Positions 1 to 7,998 of a stretch of DNA of 64,000 bases are shown here, in pieces. The number at the start of each line of letters is the position of its first letter. Positions within the stretch are counted from its first letter, which is position 1. Source of the stretch: Clostridiales bacterium (GTDB taxonomy: Bacteria; Bacillota; Clostridia; Lachnospirales; Cellulosilyticaceae). The stretch covers positions 1 through 64,000 of the forward strand of contig DYCF01000002.1 of NCBI GenBank assembly GCA_019418225.1, in the 5' to 3' direction. A program made the translations under genes and the position numbers. Below the pieces are notes generated by a model. The model worked only from the letters and a program-made list of their open reading frames with translations, was not told the origin of the DNA and did no database searches.

Positions 1-50
1 TATTTCTAGACTAGTAAAATACTATGGAAAAGTTAATTGTCTACAGCCTG

Positions 51-78
51 AAGGAAGGCAAGAGCCTTCCTTCTTTTT
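51..78 (+). terminator. Rho-independent terminator of an upstream gene outside the window
   Basis: A perfect 9-bp stem (AAGGAAGGC pairing with GCCTTCCTT, 4-nt loop) is followed by CTTTTT. It ends a transcript that begins left of the window. I see no recognisable coding sequence in positions 1-50. Confidence 0.8.
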
Positions 79-146
79 ATGTATAAATTAAATAACAAAT
101 GTGATATAATAATTATTATCAATTTGAGACATAAAGGAGACATATA

Positions 147-704
147 ATGAGTAAGATTTTATTAGCTTATGAAGATGGAGAATTTAATATAAAAATGAAT
201 GATACAATCATTAAGAAGGAGACTGACCTAGAAGCGGCAGTAGAGGTTTTTAAGCAAACTGTAAAAAATAATGGCGTTAAGCAAGGTGTGACTTGGCATA
301 GCGTGGTAGAAAGCTTAAAAGAGATTGAGCAGGTAAAAATTAATCATGACTATAAAACTGTAACTTTTGGAAGTCTAAGATATTTTTATAATACAGGGCA
401 AGTCTTTTACATTTGTGAAGGGCAAATGAAAACTTTAGTAGGTGGTTTTGATGTATTTAAACATATGGTAGAGATTATTAGTAAGGGACAAGATGAGAAA
501 TCACTTGTTGAACTCTGCATTTATGTAAGTGAGCGTCATGCAACATTTAGTTTAGGGGAGCAAACACTTTATATTGCATATGGTGCATTTAGTTATGGAT
601 CAGTTGGCTATGATTTTAGAGCACAGAAAATGGATAAAGGAACAAGTAGTGAAAAAACAACTTTTGAATCTTTTAAAGAATATGTATTAAGTATTGTTAA
701 ATAA
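147..704 (+). CDS. Hypothetical protein, 185 aa
   Basis: I do not recognise a family. The ATG has a good ribosome binding site (AAAGGAGA, 133-140) and a TATAAT lies at 105-110, so the gene looks real. The product is soluble, with no signal peptide or membrane segment, and mixes charged helical stretches in the first 70 residues with aromatic, beta-rich stretches later (TVTFGSLRYFYNTGQVFYIC near residues 70-90). It stands alone: a terminator closes the gene before it, and the following aminotransferase has its own promoter. No function is proposed. Confidence 0.75.
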   Translation: MSKILLAYEDGEFNIKMNDTIIKKETDLEAAVEVFKQTVKNNGVKQGVTWHSVVESLKEIEQVKINHDYKTVTFGSLRYFYNTGQVFYICEGQMKTLVGGFDVFKHMVEIISKGQDEKSLVELCIYVSERHATFSLGEQTLYIAYGAFSYGSVGYDFRAQKMDKGTSSEKTTFESFKEYVLSIVK

Positions 705-828
705 GAGTAAAAAAATAAAATAAGTGATGACAAAACGGACGCTTCATTCAAAAAACTTCAAATGAAACATATAAAATCGCGTATTTTTGCGAAAAAACTA
801 GAAAAAATGAAATTTTTATGATGATTTA

Positions 829-858
829 TTGCACAAAATAGGTTACAATATGTATAAT
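829..858 (+). promoter_or_regulatory. Promoter of the aminotransferase gene
   Basis: TTGCAC (829-834) and TATAAT (853-858) are separated by 18 bp, a sigma-A type promoter. It lies inside the longest possible reading frame of the next gene, which argues that translation starts further downstream, at 913. Confidence 0.7.
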
Positions 859-912
859 GTGTTAGTAGATATCATAATTATAGTAAGTAAAGTTAATGGG
901 AGGGAATTAGAA

Positions 913-2181
913 GTGTCTGAGATTACAAATTATTCGAAAGAACAATTAATTGCATTAAAGGAAGAGTTAGAAAAGCAATATGCAGAGTATATGTCACGTC
1001 AGTTAAAGTTAGATATGTCTAGAGGAAAACCAGCAGGTTCTCAATTAGATGTTACAAATGGCATTTTAGATGCATTAGAAAGCTATATTACAGAAGATGG
1101 CCTTGATGCACGTAATTACGGCGTGTTAGATGGTATACCAGAAGCAAAAAGATTATTCTCTGAGTTATTAAATATACCAACTGAGAAAATTATTATTGGT
1201 GGTAACTCAAGTTTAAATTTAATGTATGATACAATGGTGCGCTTATGTTTATTTGGGACACAAGGTCATACACCTTGGAGCAAGTTACCAGTTGTTAAAT
1301 TCCTTTGCCCAAGTCCAGGATATGATCGTCACTTTGCAATTTGCGAAGATTTAGGGATTGAAATGATTACGATTCCCATGAAAGAATATGGTCCAGATAT
1401 GGAACTTGTAGAGGATCTTGTTGCCAATGATGAGACCATTAAGGGGATTTGGTGTGTGCCATTATATTCAAATCCACAAGGAATTTGCTACAGTGATGAA
1501 GTGGTAGAACGTTTAGCAACTATGAAAACAGCAGCACCAGATTTTAGAATTTTCTGGGATAATGCTTATGGGGTACATCACATTTATGCAGAAGAAAAGC
1601 TTGCAGATATCTTTGAACTTGCTGAAAAAGTTGGTAATGAAGACCGCGTATATTACTTCTTCTCAACTTCTAAAATTACATTCCCAGGTGCAGGTGTAGC
1701 ACTTATGGCATCTAGTTTAAGCAATGTAGCAGAAATTAAGAAGCATATGGGGATTCAAACAATTGGTCATGACAAAATCAATCAACTACGTACAGTACAT
1801 TACTTCAAAAATGCTGAGGGTGTACGCGTACATATGAAAAAATTAGCAGAAGAGCTTAAACCTAAATTTGATATTGTTTTAAAAACTTTAGAGAGAGAAC
1901 TTGCAGGAACGGGACTTGCAACCTGGACGAAACCATTAGGCGGCTACTTCGTTGCAATTGATACGTATGAAGGTTGTGCAAAAGAAACAGTAGCATTAGC
2001 CAAGGCTGCTGGCGTTGTAATGACAGGTGCGGGGGCAACATTCCCTTACAAAAAAGATTTACATGACCGTAATATTCGTATTGCACCAACTTATCCAACA
2101 ACAGATGAGTTACAAATTGCAATGGATTTATTCTGTGTATGTGTAAAACTTGCAGGTGTCAATAAATTATTAGCTAATTAA
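913..2181 (+). CDS. PLP-dependent class I aminotransferase, aspartate aminotransferase-like (PF12897 type)
   Basis: This is a fold-type I PLP enzyme, probably transferring the amino group of aspartate or a related amino acid to a 2-oxo acid in the cytoplasm. Visible family features are the N-terminal RGKPAG segment, YGVLDGIPEAKRLF, PSPGYDRH, a P-x-NPQG motif (YSNPQG), the WDNAYGVHH segment, and FFSTSKITFPGAG, whose lysine should hold PLP. The start is set at GTG 913, preceded by GGGAGGGA at 7-nt spacing, giving 422 aa. A longer frame from TTG 829 would begin on the -35 box. The closest described relatives are the Rv3722c-like aspartate aminotransferases; the exact substrate is inference. Confidence 0.85.
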   Translation: MSEITNYSKEQLIALKEELEKQYAEYMSRQLKLDMSRGKPAGSQLDVTNGILDALESYITEDGLDARNYGVLDGIPEAKRLFSELLNIPTEKIIIGGNSSLNLMYDTMVRLCLFGTQGHTPWSKLPVVKFLCPSPGYDRHFAICEDLGIEMITIPMKEYGPDMELVEDLVANDETIKGIWCVPLYSNPQGICYSDEVVERLATMKTAAPDFRIFWDNAYGVHHIYAEEKLADIFELAEKVGNEDRVYYFFSTSKITFPGAGVALMASSLSNVAEIKKHMGIQTIGHDKINQLRTVHYFKNAEGVRVHMKKLAEELKPKFDIVLKTLERELAGTGLATWTKPLGGYFVAIDTYEGCAKETVALAKAAGVVMTGAGATFPYKKDLHDRNIRIAPTYPTTDELQIAMDLFCVCVKLAGVNKLLAN

Positions 2182-2215
2182 TAATTAGTAATCGAGAATA
2201 AATTATATAGAGATA

Positions 2216-2260
2216 AAAAGCTGTCTTAATGCAAATATTGCAATGAGACAGCTTTTTATT
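2216..2260 (+). terminator. Rho-independent terminator after the aminotransferase
   Basis: AAAAGCTGTCT pairs with AGACAGCTTTT around a loop that is itself partly paired (TGCAAATATTGCA), followed by TTTTTATTTT. Confidence 0.85.
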
Positions 2261-2341
2261 TTCTTGAGATTGTTTGATTTATAAGAACAATCTTAATAAT
2301 ACATAAAACAAAAGACTAAATATTATGTCAAATGAATTTTG

Positions 2342-2370
2342 TTGTAATGTGTAAAATTATATGATATATT
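2342..2370 (+). promoter_or_regulatory. Promoter of the sodium symporter gene
   Basis: TTGTAA (2342-2347) and TATATT (2365-2370) with 17-bp spacing, about 48 bp before the start codon. Confidence 0.55.
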
Positions 2371-2417
2371 ATTTTAAAATAAGCGCGAAACATATCGACG
2401 TATGATGGAGGATCAAA

Positions 2418-3770
2418 ATGGAGAGTAGAAGTAAATTTTCAAGTAAACTAGGCTTCGTTCTAGCAGCTGCTGGTTCAGCCGTTGGCTTAGGAAACATTTG
2501 GCGTTTCCCATATCTTGCCGCAAAATATGGCGGAGGAATATTTTTATTAGTATATATTTTATTAGTTGTAACTTTTGGGTTCACAATTATGATAGCAGAA
2601 ACTGCATTAGGACGTAAAACAGGGTTAAGTCCAATTGGCGCCTACCGTGCACTTAATAAGAAATATAGCTTTATTGGTATCATTGCAGCTATTGTGGCTT
2701 TTTTAATCTTACCGTATTACAGCGTAATTGGTGGCTGGGTTATTAAATATTTTGTATCTTATGTAACAGGTGTAGGTTCAGCTATGGCTGGGGATACATA
2801 TTTTACAGATTATATTGCAAAGCCTGTTGAACCGATTCTTTGGCAAATGCTATTTGTTGTGTTCTCAGCAGTGGTAATCTTACGTGGGGTAAAAAATGGG
2901 ATTGAAAAAGCAAGTAAAATCTTTATGCCAATTCTTGTTGCATTATCAGTAGTAGTGGCTATTTACTCAATTACATTACCTGGTGGAATGGATGGTCTTA
3001 AATATTTCTTAGTACCAGATTTATCTAAGTTTTCAATAAAAACAGTTGTTGCGGCGCTTGGACAAATGTTTTATTCAATGTCTTTAGCAATGGGGATTAT
3101 GATTACATACGGTTCTTACTTCAAAAAAGAAGATGACCTTGAAAAGTCTATAGGACATATTGAGTTATTTGACACAGGAATCGCAATCATTGCAGGGATG
3201 ATGATTATTCCAGCTGTATTTGCTTTCTCAGGTGGCGATGAAACTGCATTAGGTGCAGGTCCAGGACTTATGTTCATCACTTTACCTAAAGTATTTGAAA
3301 ATATGGGAATGAGCCGTATCATTGGATGTGTGTTCTTCTTATTAGTATTCTTTGCAGCATTAACATCAGCTATTTCACTTATGGAAGCAGTTGTAGCAGT
3401 CTTCTGTGATGAATTTAAATGGAATAGAAAGAAAGCAACACTTATTGTAACGGCTTGTGCAATCTTGTTAGGTATTCCTTCTTCATTAGGAAATGGGATT
3501 TGGAGTGAATTCAAGATATTAGGTCTTGCTTTCTTAGATCAAATGGATTTCTTAACAAATGCTATTTTAATGCCAATCGGTGCACTTCTGACATGTATCT
3601 TTGTGGGGTATGTTATTAAACCACAGACAATTATCGATGAAGTTAAACAGTCATCGGCGTTTAAAAAAGAAAAATTATTTGTTGTAATTATTAAATACAT
3701 TGCACCAATCTGTATTGTAGCAATTTTAATCAGCTCAATATTAGATACATTTGGTATCATGAAATTATAA
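2418..3770 (+). CDS. Sodium-dependent transporter of the neurotransmitter:sodium symporter (NSS/SNF) family
   Basis: An integral membrane protein expected to import amino acids or related compounds with Na+. The NSS signature is clear at the N-terminus: KLGFVLAAAGSAVGLGNIWR followed by FPYLAAKYGGG, the unwound first helix that holds Na+ and substrate. Eleven or so hydrophobic segments fill the 450 residues, as in bacterial LeuT/MhsT relatives. GGAGGA at 2407-2412 supports ATG 2418. It is a single-gene unit with its own promoter and terminator. The substrate cannot be read from sequence; amino acids such as tryptophan, tyrosine or leucine are typical of the family. Confidence 0.93.
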   Translation: MESRSKFSSKLGFVLAAAGSAVGLGNIWRFPYLAAKYGGGIFLLVYILLVVTFGFTIMIAETALGRKTGLSPIGAYRALNKKYSFIGIIAAIVAFLILPYYSVIGGWVIKYFVSYVTGVGSAMAGDTYFTDYIAKPVEPILWQMLFVVFSAVVILRGVKNGIEKASKIFMPILVALSVVVAIYSITLPGGMDGLKYFLVPDLSKFSIKTVVAALGQMFYSMSLAMGIMITYGSYFKKEDDLEKSIGHIELFDTGIAIIAGMMIIPAVFAFSGGDETALGAGPGLMFITLPKVFENMGMSRIIGCVFFLLVFFAALTSAISLMEAVVAVFCDEFKWNRKKATLIVTACAILLGIPSSLGNGIWSEFKILGLAFLDQMDFLTNAILMPIGALLTCIFVGYVIKPQTIIDEVKQSSAFKKEKLFVVIIKYIAPICIVAILISSILDTFGIMKL

Positions 3771-3784
3771 TCATATTGCACAAT

Positions 3785-3838
3785 AAAAGATACGATTTAT
3801 TGCACTGAATTTTTCGGGCAATAGGTCGTATCTTTTTG
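3785..3838. terminator. Bidirectional terminator between convergent genes
   Basis: AAAGATACGA plus TATTGC pair with GCAATA plus TCGTATCTTTTT around a short loop. A-runs and T-runs on both sides make it usable for the symporter gene (+) and the deacetylase gene (-). Confidence 0.85.
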
Positions 3839-3851
3839 TGTTGTTTGTTAT

Positions 3852-4571
3852 TTATTGTTTAATGCGATAGTAGTAAGGGGGTGTTGTATTATCAATGATT
3901 TTAAATGTGTAGCCCTGTTCCTTATAGTATTTGATAATCTCAGGTAAAGCACAACATGTATTTTTATTATTGGAATTGCAATGTGCTAAGATGATTTTGC
4001 GAGGACTCTTATCACGGAATTTTTTAGCATTACGTACAAATTCACTAGGTGCAAGATTACCTTTGATGCCATCTTCTAAATCAACATTCCAATCGTAAAT
4101 TTGATAGCCTTTTTGATTGAGTGCTTCTAGCCACTGTTTGGTAAGTCTACCGGCACTGCCACCAGGAAATCGTATAGCTTTAATATCAAGGCTAGTTCCG
4201 AGTGCTTCGTTAATAGCATTTAAGTCTTGGTCCATTTCATCAATAAAGGCGTCTGCGCTTTGATAGATTTTTTTAAAGTCATGGCTATAGGTATGAAGAC
4301 CTATACCATGTCCTTCTTCATAAATACGCTTTAAAATTGCTTCTCGCCCCTTGATTTCTTTTCCTACAATAAAAAATGTTGCCTTCACATCATTTTCTTT
4401 TAAAATATCTAACAGCTCCTCTGTAATTTTAGGTGTAGGGCCATCGTCGAAGGTGAGATAAACGGTTTTTTCCTCCGGTGTGGTATTTTCAGTGGCATAA
4501 GCGCAGTTGGTAATAAATATCAAGGCGAGGAAGAGGGATAAAGTAGGTAATAAATAGATGAACTTCTTCAT
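3852..4571 (-). CDS. Secreted/membrane polysaccharide deacetylase (NodB domain, CE4)
   Basis: Removes acetyl groups from an N-acetylated glycan, most likely peptidoglycan or its chains, outside the membrane. All CE4 motifs are present: TFDDGP (catalytic base and metal Asp), HTYSH (metal histidines), RFPGG, DWNVD, and LAHC with the last-motif histidine. An N-terminal hydrophobic stretch of about 20 residues acts as signal peptide or anchor. The start at 4571 is preferred because GGAGGT sits just upstream; an in-frame ATG at 4583 precedes it and has no well-placed site. A Cys-Cys pair near residue 205 and a basic/aromatic tail (PPYYYRIKQ) are unusual details. It is convergent with the symporter gene. 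Confidence 0.9.
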   Translation of the reverse strand: MKKFIYLLPTLSLFLALIFITNCAYATENTTPEEKTVYLTFDDGPTPKITEELLDILKENDVKATFFIVGKEIKGREAILKRIYEEGHGIGLHTYSHDFKKIYQSADAFIDEMDQDLNAINEALGTSLDIKAIRFPGGSAGRLTKQWLEALNQKGYQIYDWNVDLEDGIKGNLAPSEFVRNAKKFRDKSPRKIILAHCNSNNKNTCCALPEIIKYYKEQGYTFKIIDNTTPPYYYRIKQ

Positions 4572-4723
4572 AATAACCTCCATTCAAAATAAGTTCCTTT
4601 AGTTGTTGTAAGTATACATTTTACACCCGTATGTTTTCATGATTTGTTATAAGGATTCTTCGCGTGTATAGGTTGTTTCTTTATAGTATGTACAAACTTC
4701 TAATTATTATTTATAAGCTTGTC

Positions 4724-4827
4724 TATAGATTTCACATTTATAAAATTTAGTTATGCATGATTTTTAGGTATGTGAAAAACCTATATACCTATATGTATAG
4801 TTTAAGCTTTTAGTTGGTTTCTCTATA
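4724..4827 (+). repeat. MITE-like interspersed repeat, copy 1 (divergent)
   Basis: Begins TATAGATTTCACATTTATAA and ends GGTTTCTCTATA, the same ends as copies at 29310, 49132 and, inverted, 40279, 58527 and 58638. The interior differs from the others. It shares its last four bases (TATA) with the start of the next unit at 4824. It lies in the 470-bp gap between the deacetylase and the TIM-barrel gene, and has no coding capacity. Confidence 0.8.
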
Positions 4828-4881
4828 GATTTCACATTTATAAAATTTAGTTATGCATAGTTTTTAGTTGTTTTCTCTATA
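4824..4881 (+). repeat. MITE-like repeat, copy 2 with internal deletion (58 bp)
   Basis: It has the left end (TATAGATTTCACATTTATAA through TTTAGTTATGCATAG) and the right end (TTTAGTTGTTTTCTCTATA), but about half of the normal interior is missing. It abuts copy 1 through a shared TATA. A miniature TATAGAT/AATCTATA hairpin follows at 4880-4898. Confidence 0.8.
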
Positions 4882-5041
4882 TAGATGGCAAATCTATAAG
4901 CCTATTTAAAAAGAATAAAGGAAAAGAGGCTGTACATACTAACAAGGAGTTTAAAAGAAAATTTACAGAAGGTATATGGAATTTTTATGTAAATCATGTA
5001 TAATAGAAATCTCAGTATACTTGAATGAGAAGGAGAAAAAG

Positions 5042-5710
5042 ATGGAACATAATTACATACCTGAGGTAACAAGCAATCTTAGAAACAATTATGTGCGTGT
5101 ACCAGAAGAAATTGATTTATGTACGGGAATATATATTTTTGGAAAGCATATTAAGTCTCTAATATTTACAACAGACGTTGCAATTATTAAAAATACTAAT
5201 GCGGATGCTGTTATCGCAGTTTATCCATTTACCCCACAACCAACGATTACACAGGCGATTTTAAGTGTATCAGATATACCGGTGATTTGTGGTGTAGGCG
5301 GGGGGATTACCCATGGCATTCGTTCAGCTAATATTGCACTGCATGCAGAGTTTCAAGGTGCTATAGGTGTTGTATTAAATGCGCCTGTACCAAATGAAAC
5401 AATTACTTATGTTAAGGAACATATTGATATCCCTGTAATTGCAACAGTAATCAGTGAGAAGACGGATATAGAAGGAAAAATTAAGGCAGGGGCAGATATC
5501 ATCAATGTTAGTGGTGGAGCAAGAACAGCTGAAATTGTTAAATATATTAGAGATAAGTACCCAACGCTACCGATTATTGCGACAGGAGGTTCTTCGGGAG
5601 AAACAATTAAAGCGACAATAGCAGCAGGTGCTAACTGTATTACGTATACACCACCGACCACAGCAGAACTTTTTAGAGCAAAGATGCATCAATATCGTGC
5701 GGAAGAATAA
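5042..5710 (+). CDS. Conserved TIM-barrel-like protein of unknown function, 222 aa
   Basis: The product looks like a small (beta/alpha)8 barrel: repeated strand-like segments (DAVIAVYPF, IPVICGVGGG, GAIGVVLNAP, IPVIATVIS, GADIINVSGG, LPIIATGGS, GANCITYTPP) end in glycine-rich turns. GVGGG and ATGGSSGE resemble the phosphate-binding loops of flavin-like or phosphosugar barrels such as ThiG, NanE or TrpF. The start is set at ATG 5042, preceded by AAGGAG at good spacing; TATAAT at 4999-5004 lies inside the longer frame that starts at 4976. No enzymatic function is proposed. It is a single-gene unit. Confidence 0.8.
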   Translation: MEHNYIPEVTSNLRNNYVRVPEEIDLCTGIYIFGKHIKSLIFTTDVAIIKNTNADAVIAVYPFTPQPTITQAILSVSDIPVICGVGGGITHGIRSANIALHAEFQGAIGVVLNAPVPNETITYVKEHIDIPVIATVISEKTDIEGKIKAGADIINVSGGARTAEIVKYIRDKYPTLPIIATGGSSGETIKATIAAGANCITYTPPTTAELFRAKMHQYRAEE

Positions 5711-5726
5711 AATAACCATTCCATAT

Positions 5727-5776
5727 AAAAAGAGGCGTATTACACCAGTATAAGATTAGTGTAATGTGCCTCTTTT
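5727..5776. terminator. Bidirectional terminator
   Basis: AAAAGAGGCGTATTACAC pairs with GTGTAATGTGCCTCTTTT with one mismatch, between convergent genes ending at 5710 (+) and 5785 (-). Confidence 0.85.
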
Positions 5777-5784
5777 GGTATTTG

Positions 5785-7233
5785 TTATCTTGTTTTTTGA
5801 ATGATGCTACTTAAGGCATCCCCCATTTGAAGTTGACCAATAGTATTATTAGGATGAATACTATTGACGGGAACACGTACATTGGTAGATACACCATTTA
5901 GTTGAACCGTTGTTTCTTTATAATCAAAACCATTAGTTGTATCTAGATTTAAATGCATAGGTGCAATATAAGTGTTTTGTGAAAGGGCTTCATCCGTATC
6001 GAAAGTCTTTAGTAAGTAATAAGTGGCAAGTTTAGTGTTACGATCAAATCTCGTATAGCGCCAGTTGTAATCATCAATCATACTTTCATTTGGTCCTAGG
6101 GGTAATGTACAAACAAGTACCTTGATATTAGGGTCATATGTATGGATTGAGTTTATAGCCTCTTTATAATAAGATAAATACTCGTCCACATTGTTAAAGC
6201 CGTTAGCAACACCAAAATCATTTGTACCTAATAAAATACTGACATGAGTAGGTGCGCCATTTGGGAAGGCATCCGCAAAACGTTGCATATATTTTGTGAA
6301 GTTAAATTCAAATTCCGTAGGTTGCACCATGCGTGTTTCCCAATTAAAACCATTCCATTCTACCCATTGTTGACCTTCTGGGCGTGTAGGATCAACCATA
6401 ACATCGCCAATTTCGGGATGTTTGTAATAGCCGTTTTCATCATAGAGATATTCACCGGTATCAGACCAACCACGGGCAATTTTTTGGAAACCTTCATAGA
6501 GGTAATACTTAGGATTAGTATAGCAAATATTTTGCCAATCTCTAGTATTGCCTTTATAATGATATCCGTCTACATCTACAGGAAATACAAAAGGGCTATC
6601 TAAATCTTGGGAGTTAATGTTTTTAAAATAACGTTCAAAAGTCCATCCCCCACGTCCTTCACGTGGGTAGTCTTCGCCAGGATAAACCCTAGTACCTACA
6701 GTTTCTATATTAGGTAAATTGCTTTTAATTTGGGTGAGATATATACCGGCACGCGTTAAGCTATCACCAATGGCTAGAAGACGTACAGGTGTTTCGTTGG
6801 TTTTATCAATCACTTCAACCTGCATGGTTTTACTTAGAGTAGTAGAACCATCTGAGGAAGTGGCTTCGAGTGAGAGATTAAAGTTATTATTTTGAAGCTG
6901 ACCATTTTCAAAAACATCTTTATAAAGCCAGCGGCCTGTAAGGGCAGCGCCAGATGAAGCATAAAGATTGATATAGTTAACCTTTGAGTTGGATAAAAGA
7001 ACATTTTTAAAATATAAGTTATAACGTCCTACCTGTTCAGGGGTGCCTTGTAGTATATAAAGCTGCCTAGGGAGCAAGATGTCTTCTATTTTATAGTCAG
7101 GAGAATAAATTGGTGTTCCTTCTGCAGACAAAACAACATGACGTGTACTTGTAAGTGTTGTTTGTGCAAAAGTTGGTATTGAAAAGGCCATAGAGAGCCC
7201 TAGTATCACAGAAAATATTAATTTTTTACACAT
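5785..7233 (-). CDS. Secreted SGNH/GDSL-family hydrolase
   Basis: An exported esterase or lipase-like enzyme, possibly a carbohydrate esterase. The first 23 residues form a signal peptide ending near TFA-QT. An N-terminal beta-rich region (about 25-145) precedes the SGNH domain, where block I is AIGDSLTRAG (nucleophile Ser), block II is GRGGW, block III is LLGTNDFG (Asn), and block V is SIHPNN (His). An aromatic, Tyr/Trp-rich insertion of about 100 residues lies between blocks II and III and may form the substrate pocket. At 482 aa it is longer than minimal SGNH enzymes. Which ester it cuts cannot be told. Confidence 0.88.
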   Translation of the reverse strand: MCKKLIFSVILGLSMAFSIPTFAQTTLTSTRHVVLSAEGTPIYSPDYKIEDILLPRQLYILQGTPEQVGRYNLYFKNVLLSNSKVNYINLYASSGAALTGRWLYKDVFENGQLQNNNFNLSLEATSSDGSTTLSKTMQVEVIDKTNETPVRLLAIGDSLTRAGIYLTQIKSNLPNIETVGTRVYPGEDYPREGRGGWTFERYFKNINSQDLDSPFVFPVDVDGYHYKGNTRDWQNICYTNPKYYLYEGFQKIARGWSDTGEYLYDENGYYKHPEIGDVMVDPTRPEGQQWVEWNGFNWETRMVQPTEFEFNFTKYMQRFADAFPNGAPTHVSILLGTNDFGVANGFNNVDEYLSYYKEAINSIHTYDPNIKVLVCTLPLGPNESMIDDYNWRYTRFDRNTKLATYYLLKTFDTDEALSQNTYIAPMHLNLDTTNGFDYKETTVQLNGVSTNVRVPVNSIHPNNTIGQLQMGDALSSIIQKTR

Positions 7234-7259
7234 TTATTATTTCACATCCTTTAACTATT

Positions 7260-7288
7260 AGTGTATATTGTAAAATGGCTTTTGACAA
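7260..7288 (-). promoter_or_regulatory. Candidate promoter of the SGNH hydrolase gene
   Basis: On the minus strand, TTGTCA (7288-7283) and TACACT (7265-7260) have 17-bp spacing, upstream of the start at 7233. Confidence 0.45.
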
Positions 7289-7317
7289 TGACAGTTTCAT
7301 TACAAAATATTAAGATA

Positions 7318-7345
7318 TTGTATATTTTGTGAGAAAGGCTATAAT
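7318..7345 (+). promoter_or_regulatory. Candidate promoter of the acetyltransferase gene
   Basis: TTGTAT (7318-7323) and TATAAT (7340-7345) with 16-bp spacing, 36 bp before ATG 7382. Confidence 0.5.
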
Positions 7346-7381
7346 GAATATACAAATAATTTTTAGGATAGGGGGAATAAG

Positions 7382-7873
7382 ATGAAAGCATATGTTATAA
7401 GAGAAATTATAGGGGAAGAAATAGAAGAAAGTGCAAAGGTAATTAGAGAAAGTTTTCGTACAGTAGCAGATGATTTTAATTTTACATATGAAAATAATCC
7501 TATGCATGGGGCTTTTTTGAAAAAGGAACGTTTGGAAAATGAAAGACAACAAGGCATAGAACTATATGGAATGTTTGTAGAAAATAAGCAGGTCGGATTT
7601 GTAGCGCTAGAAAAGCTAAGGGATGGCGCCTATGAAATGCAAAAATTAAGTGTATTGCCTGCTTTTAGACATCTAGGATATGGTGAAGCTTTGGTAGACT
7701 TTATAAAGCAAACAGTTATAGAAAAAGGAGGCAAAAGAATTGTGATTGGTACCATTGCTAATAATAATATTCTTAGAAAATGGTATGAAAAGTTAGACTT
7801 TAAAATGGAGGAAATAAGAAGTTTTAAACATATACCCTTTGAAGTGGGCATTATGGGATGTTTTATTAAATAG
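7382..7873 (+). CDS. GNAT-family N-acetyltransferase, 163 aa
   Basis: A cytoplasmic acetyl-CoA dependent acetyltransferase of unknown acceptor. The central GNAT motif A is readable as MQKLSVLPAFRHLGYGEALV (beta4, then the pyrophosphate-binding R-x-x-G-x-G/A loop), followed by KRIVIGTIANNNILRKWYEKLDFK (motif B, cofactor-side helix). The start has GGATAGGGGGAATAAG upstream. It stands alone between a divergent hydrolase and a response regulator gene; small-molecule or antibiotic-like acceptors are common in such singletons, but nothing here identifies one. Confidence 0.88.
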   Translation: MKAYVIREIIGEEIEESAKVIRESFRTVADDFNFTYENNPMHGAFLKKERLENERQQGIELYGMFVENKQVGFVALEKLRDGAYEMQKLSVLPAFRHLGYGEALVDFIKQTVIEKGGKRIVIGTIANNNILRKWYEKLDFKMEEIRSFKHIPFEVGIMGCFIK

Positions 7874-7998
7874 ATAATAAGAGAAATGTTAAAAATGGAA
7901 GTATTTTCAAAATGGAGATATAATGTTATAATAATATAATAGAAATAAACTATAAAAACATTGCATAGACATAAGTAGAATGACTCAAGAGGAGCAAT

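Noticed and set aside
829..912. N-terminal extension of the aminotransferase from TTG 829
   Set aside because: The first codon lies on the -35 box and TATAAT at 853-858 is inside the frame; GTG 913 has a strong ribosome site.
3116..3514. 132-codon open frame on the minus strand inside the sodium symporter gene
   Set aside because: Antisense shadow of a conserved membrane protein gene; its composition simply reflects the complementary codons.
4584..5041. CRISPR array, because of repeated segments
   Set aside because: The repeated units are contiguous or dispersed, differ in interior sequence and have no regular spacers; they match the MITE-like repeats elsewhere.
6244..6603. 119-codon open frame on the plus strand inside the SGNH hydrolase gene
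   Set aside because: It is antisense to a well-supported gene, has no ribosome site and encodes no recognisable protein.
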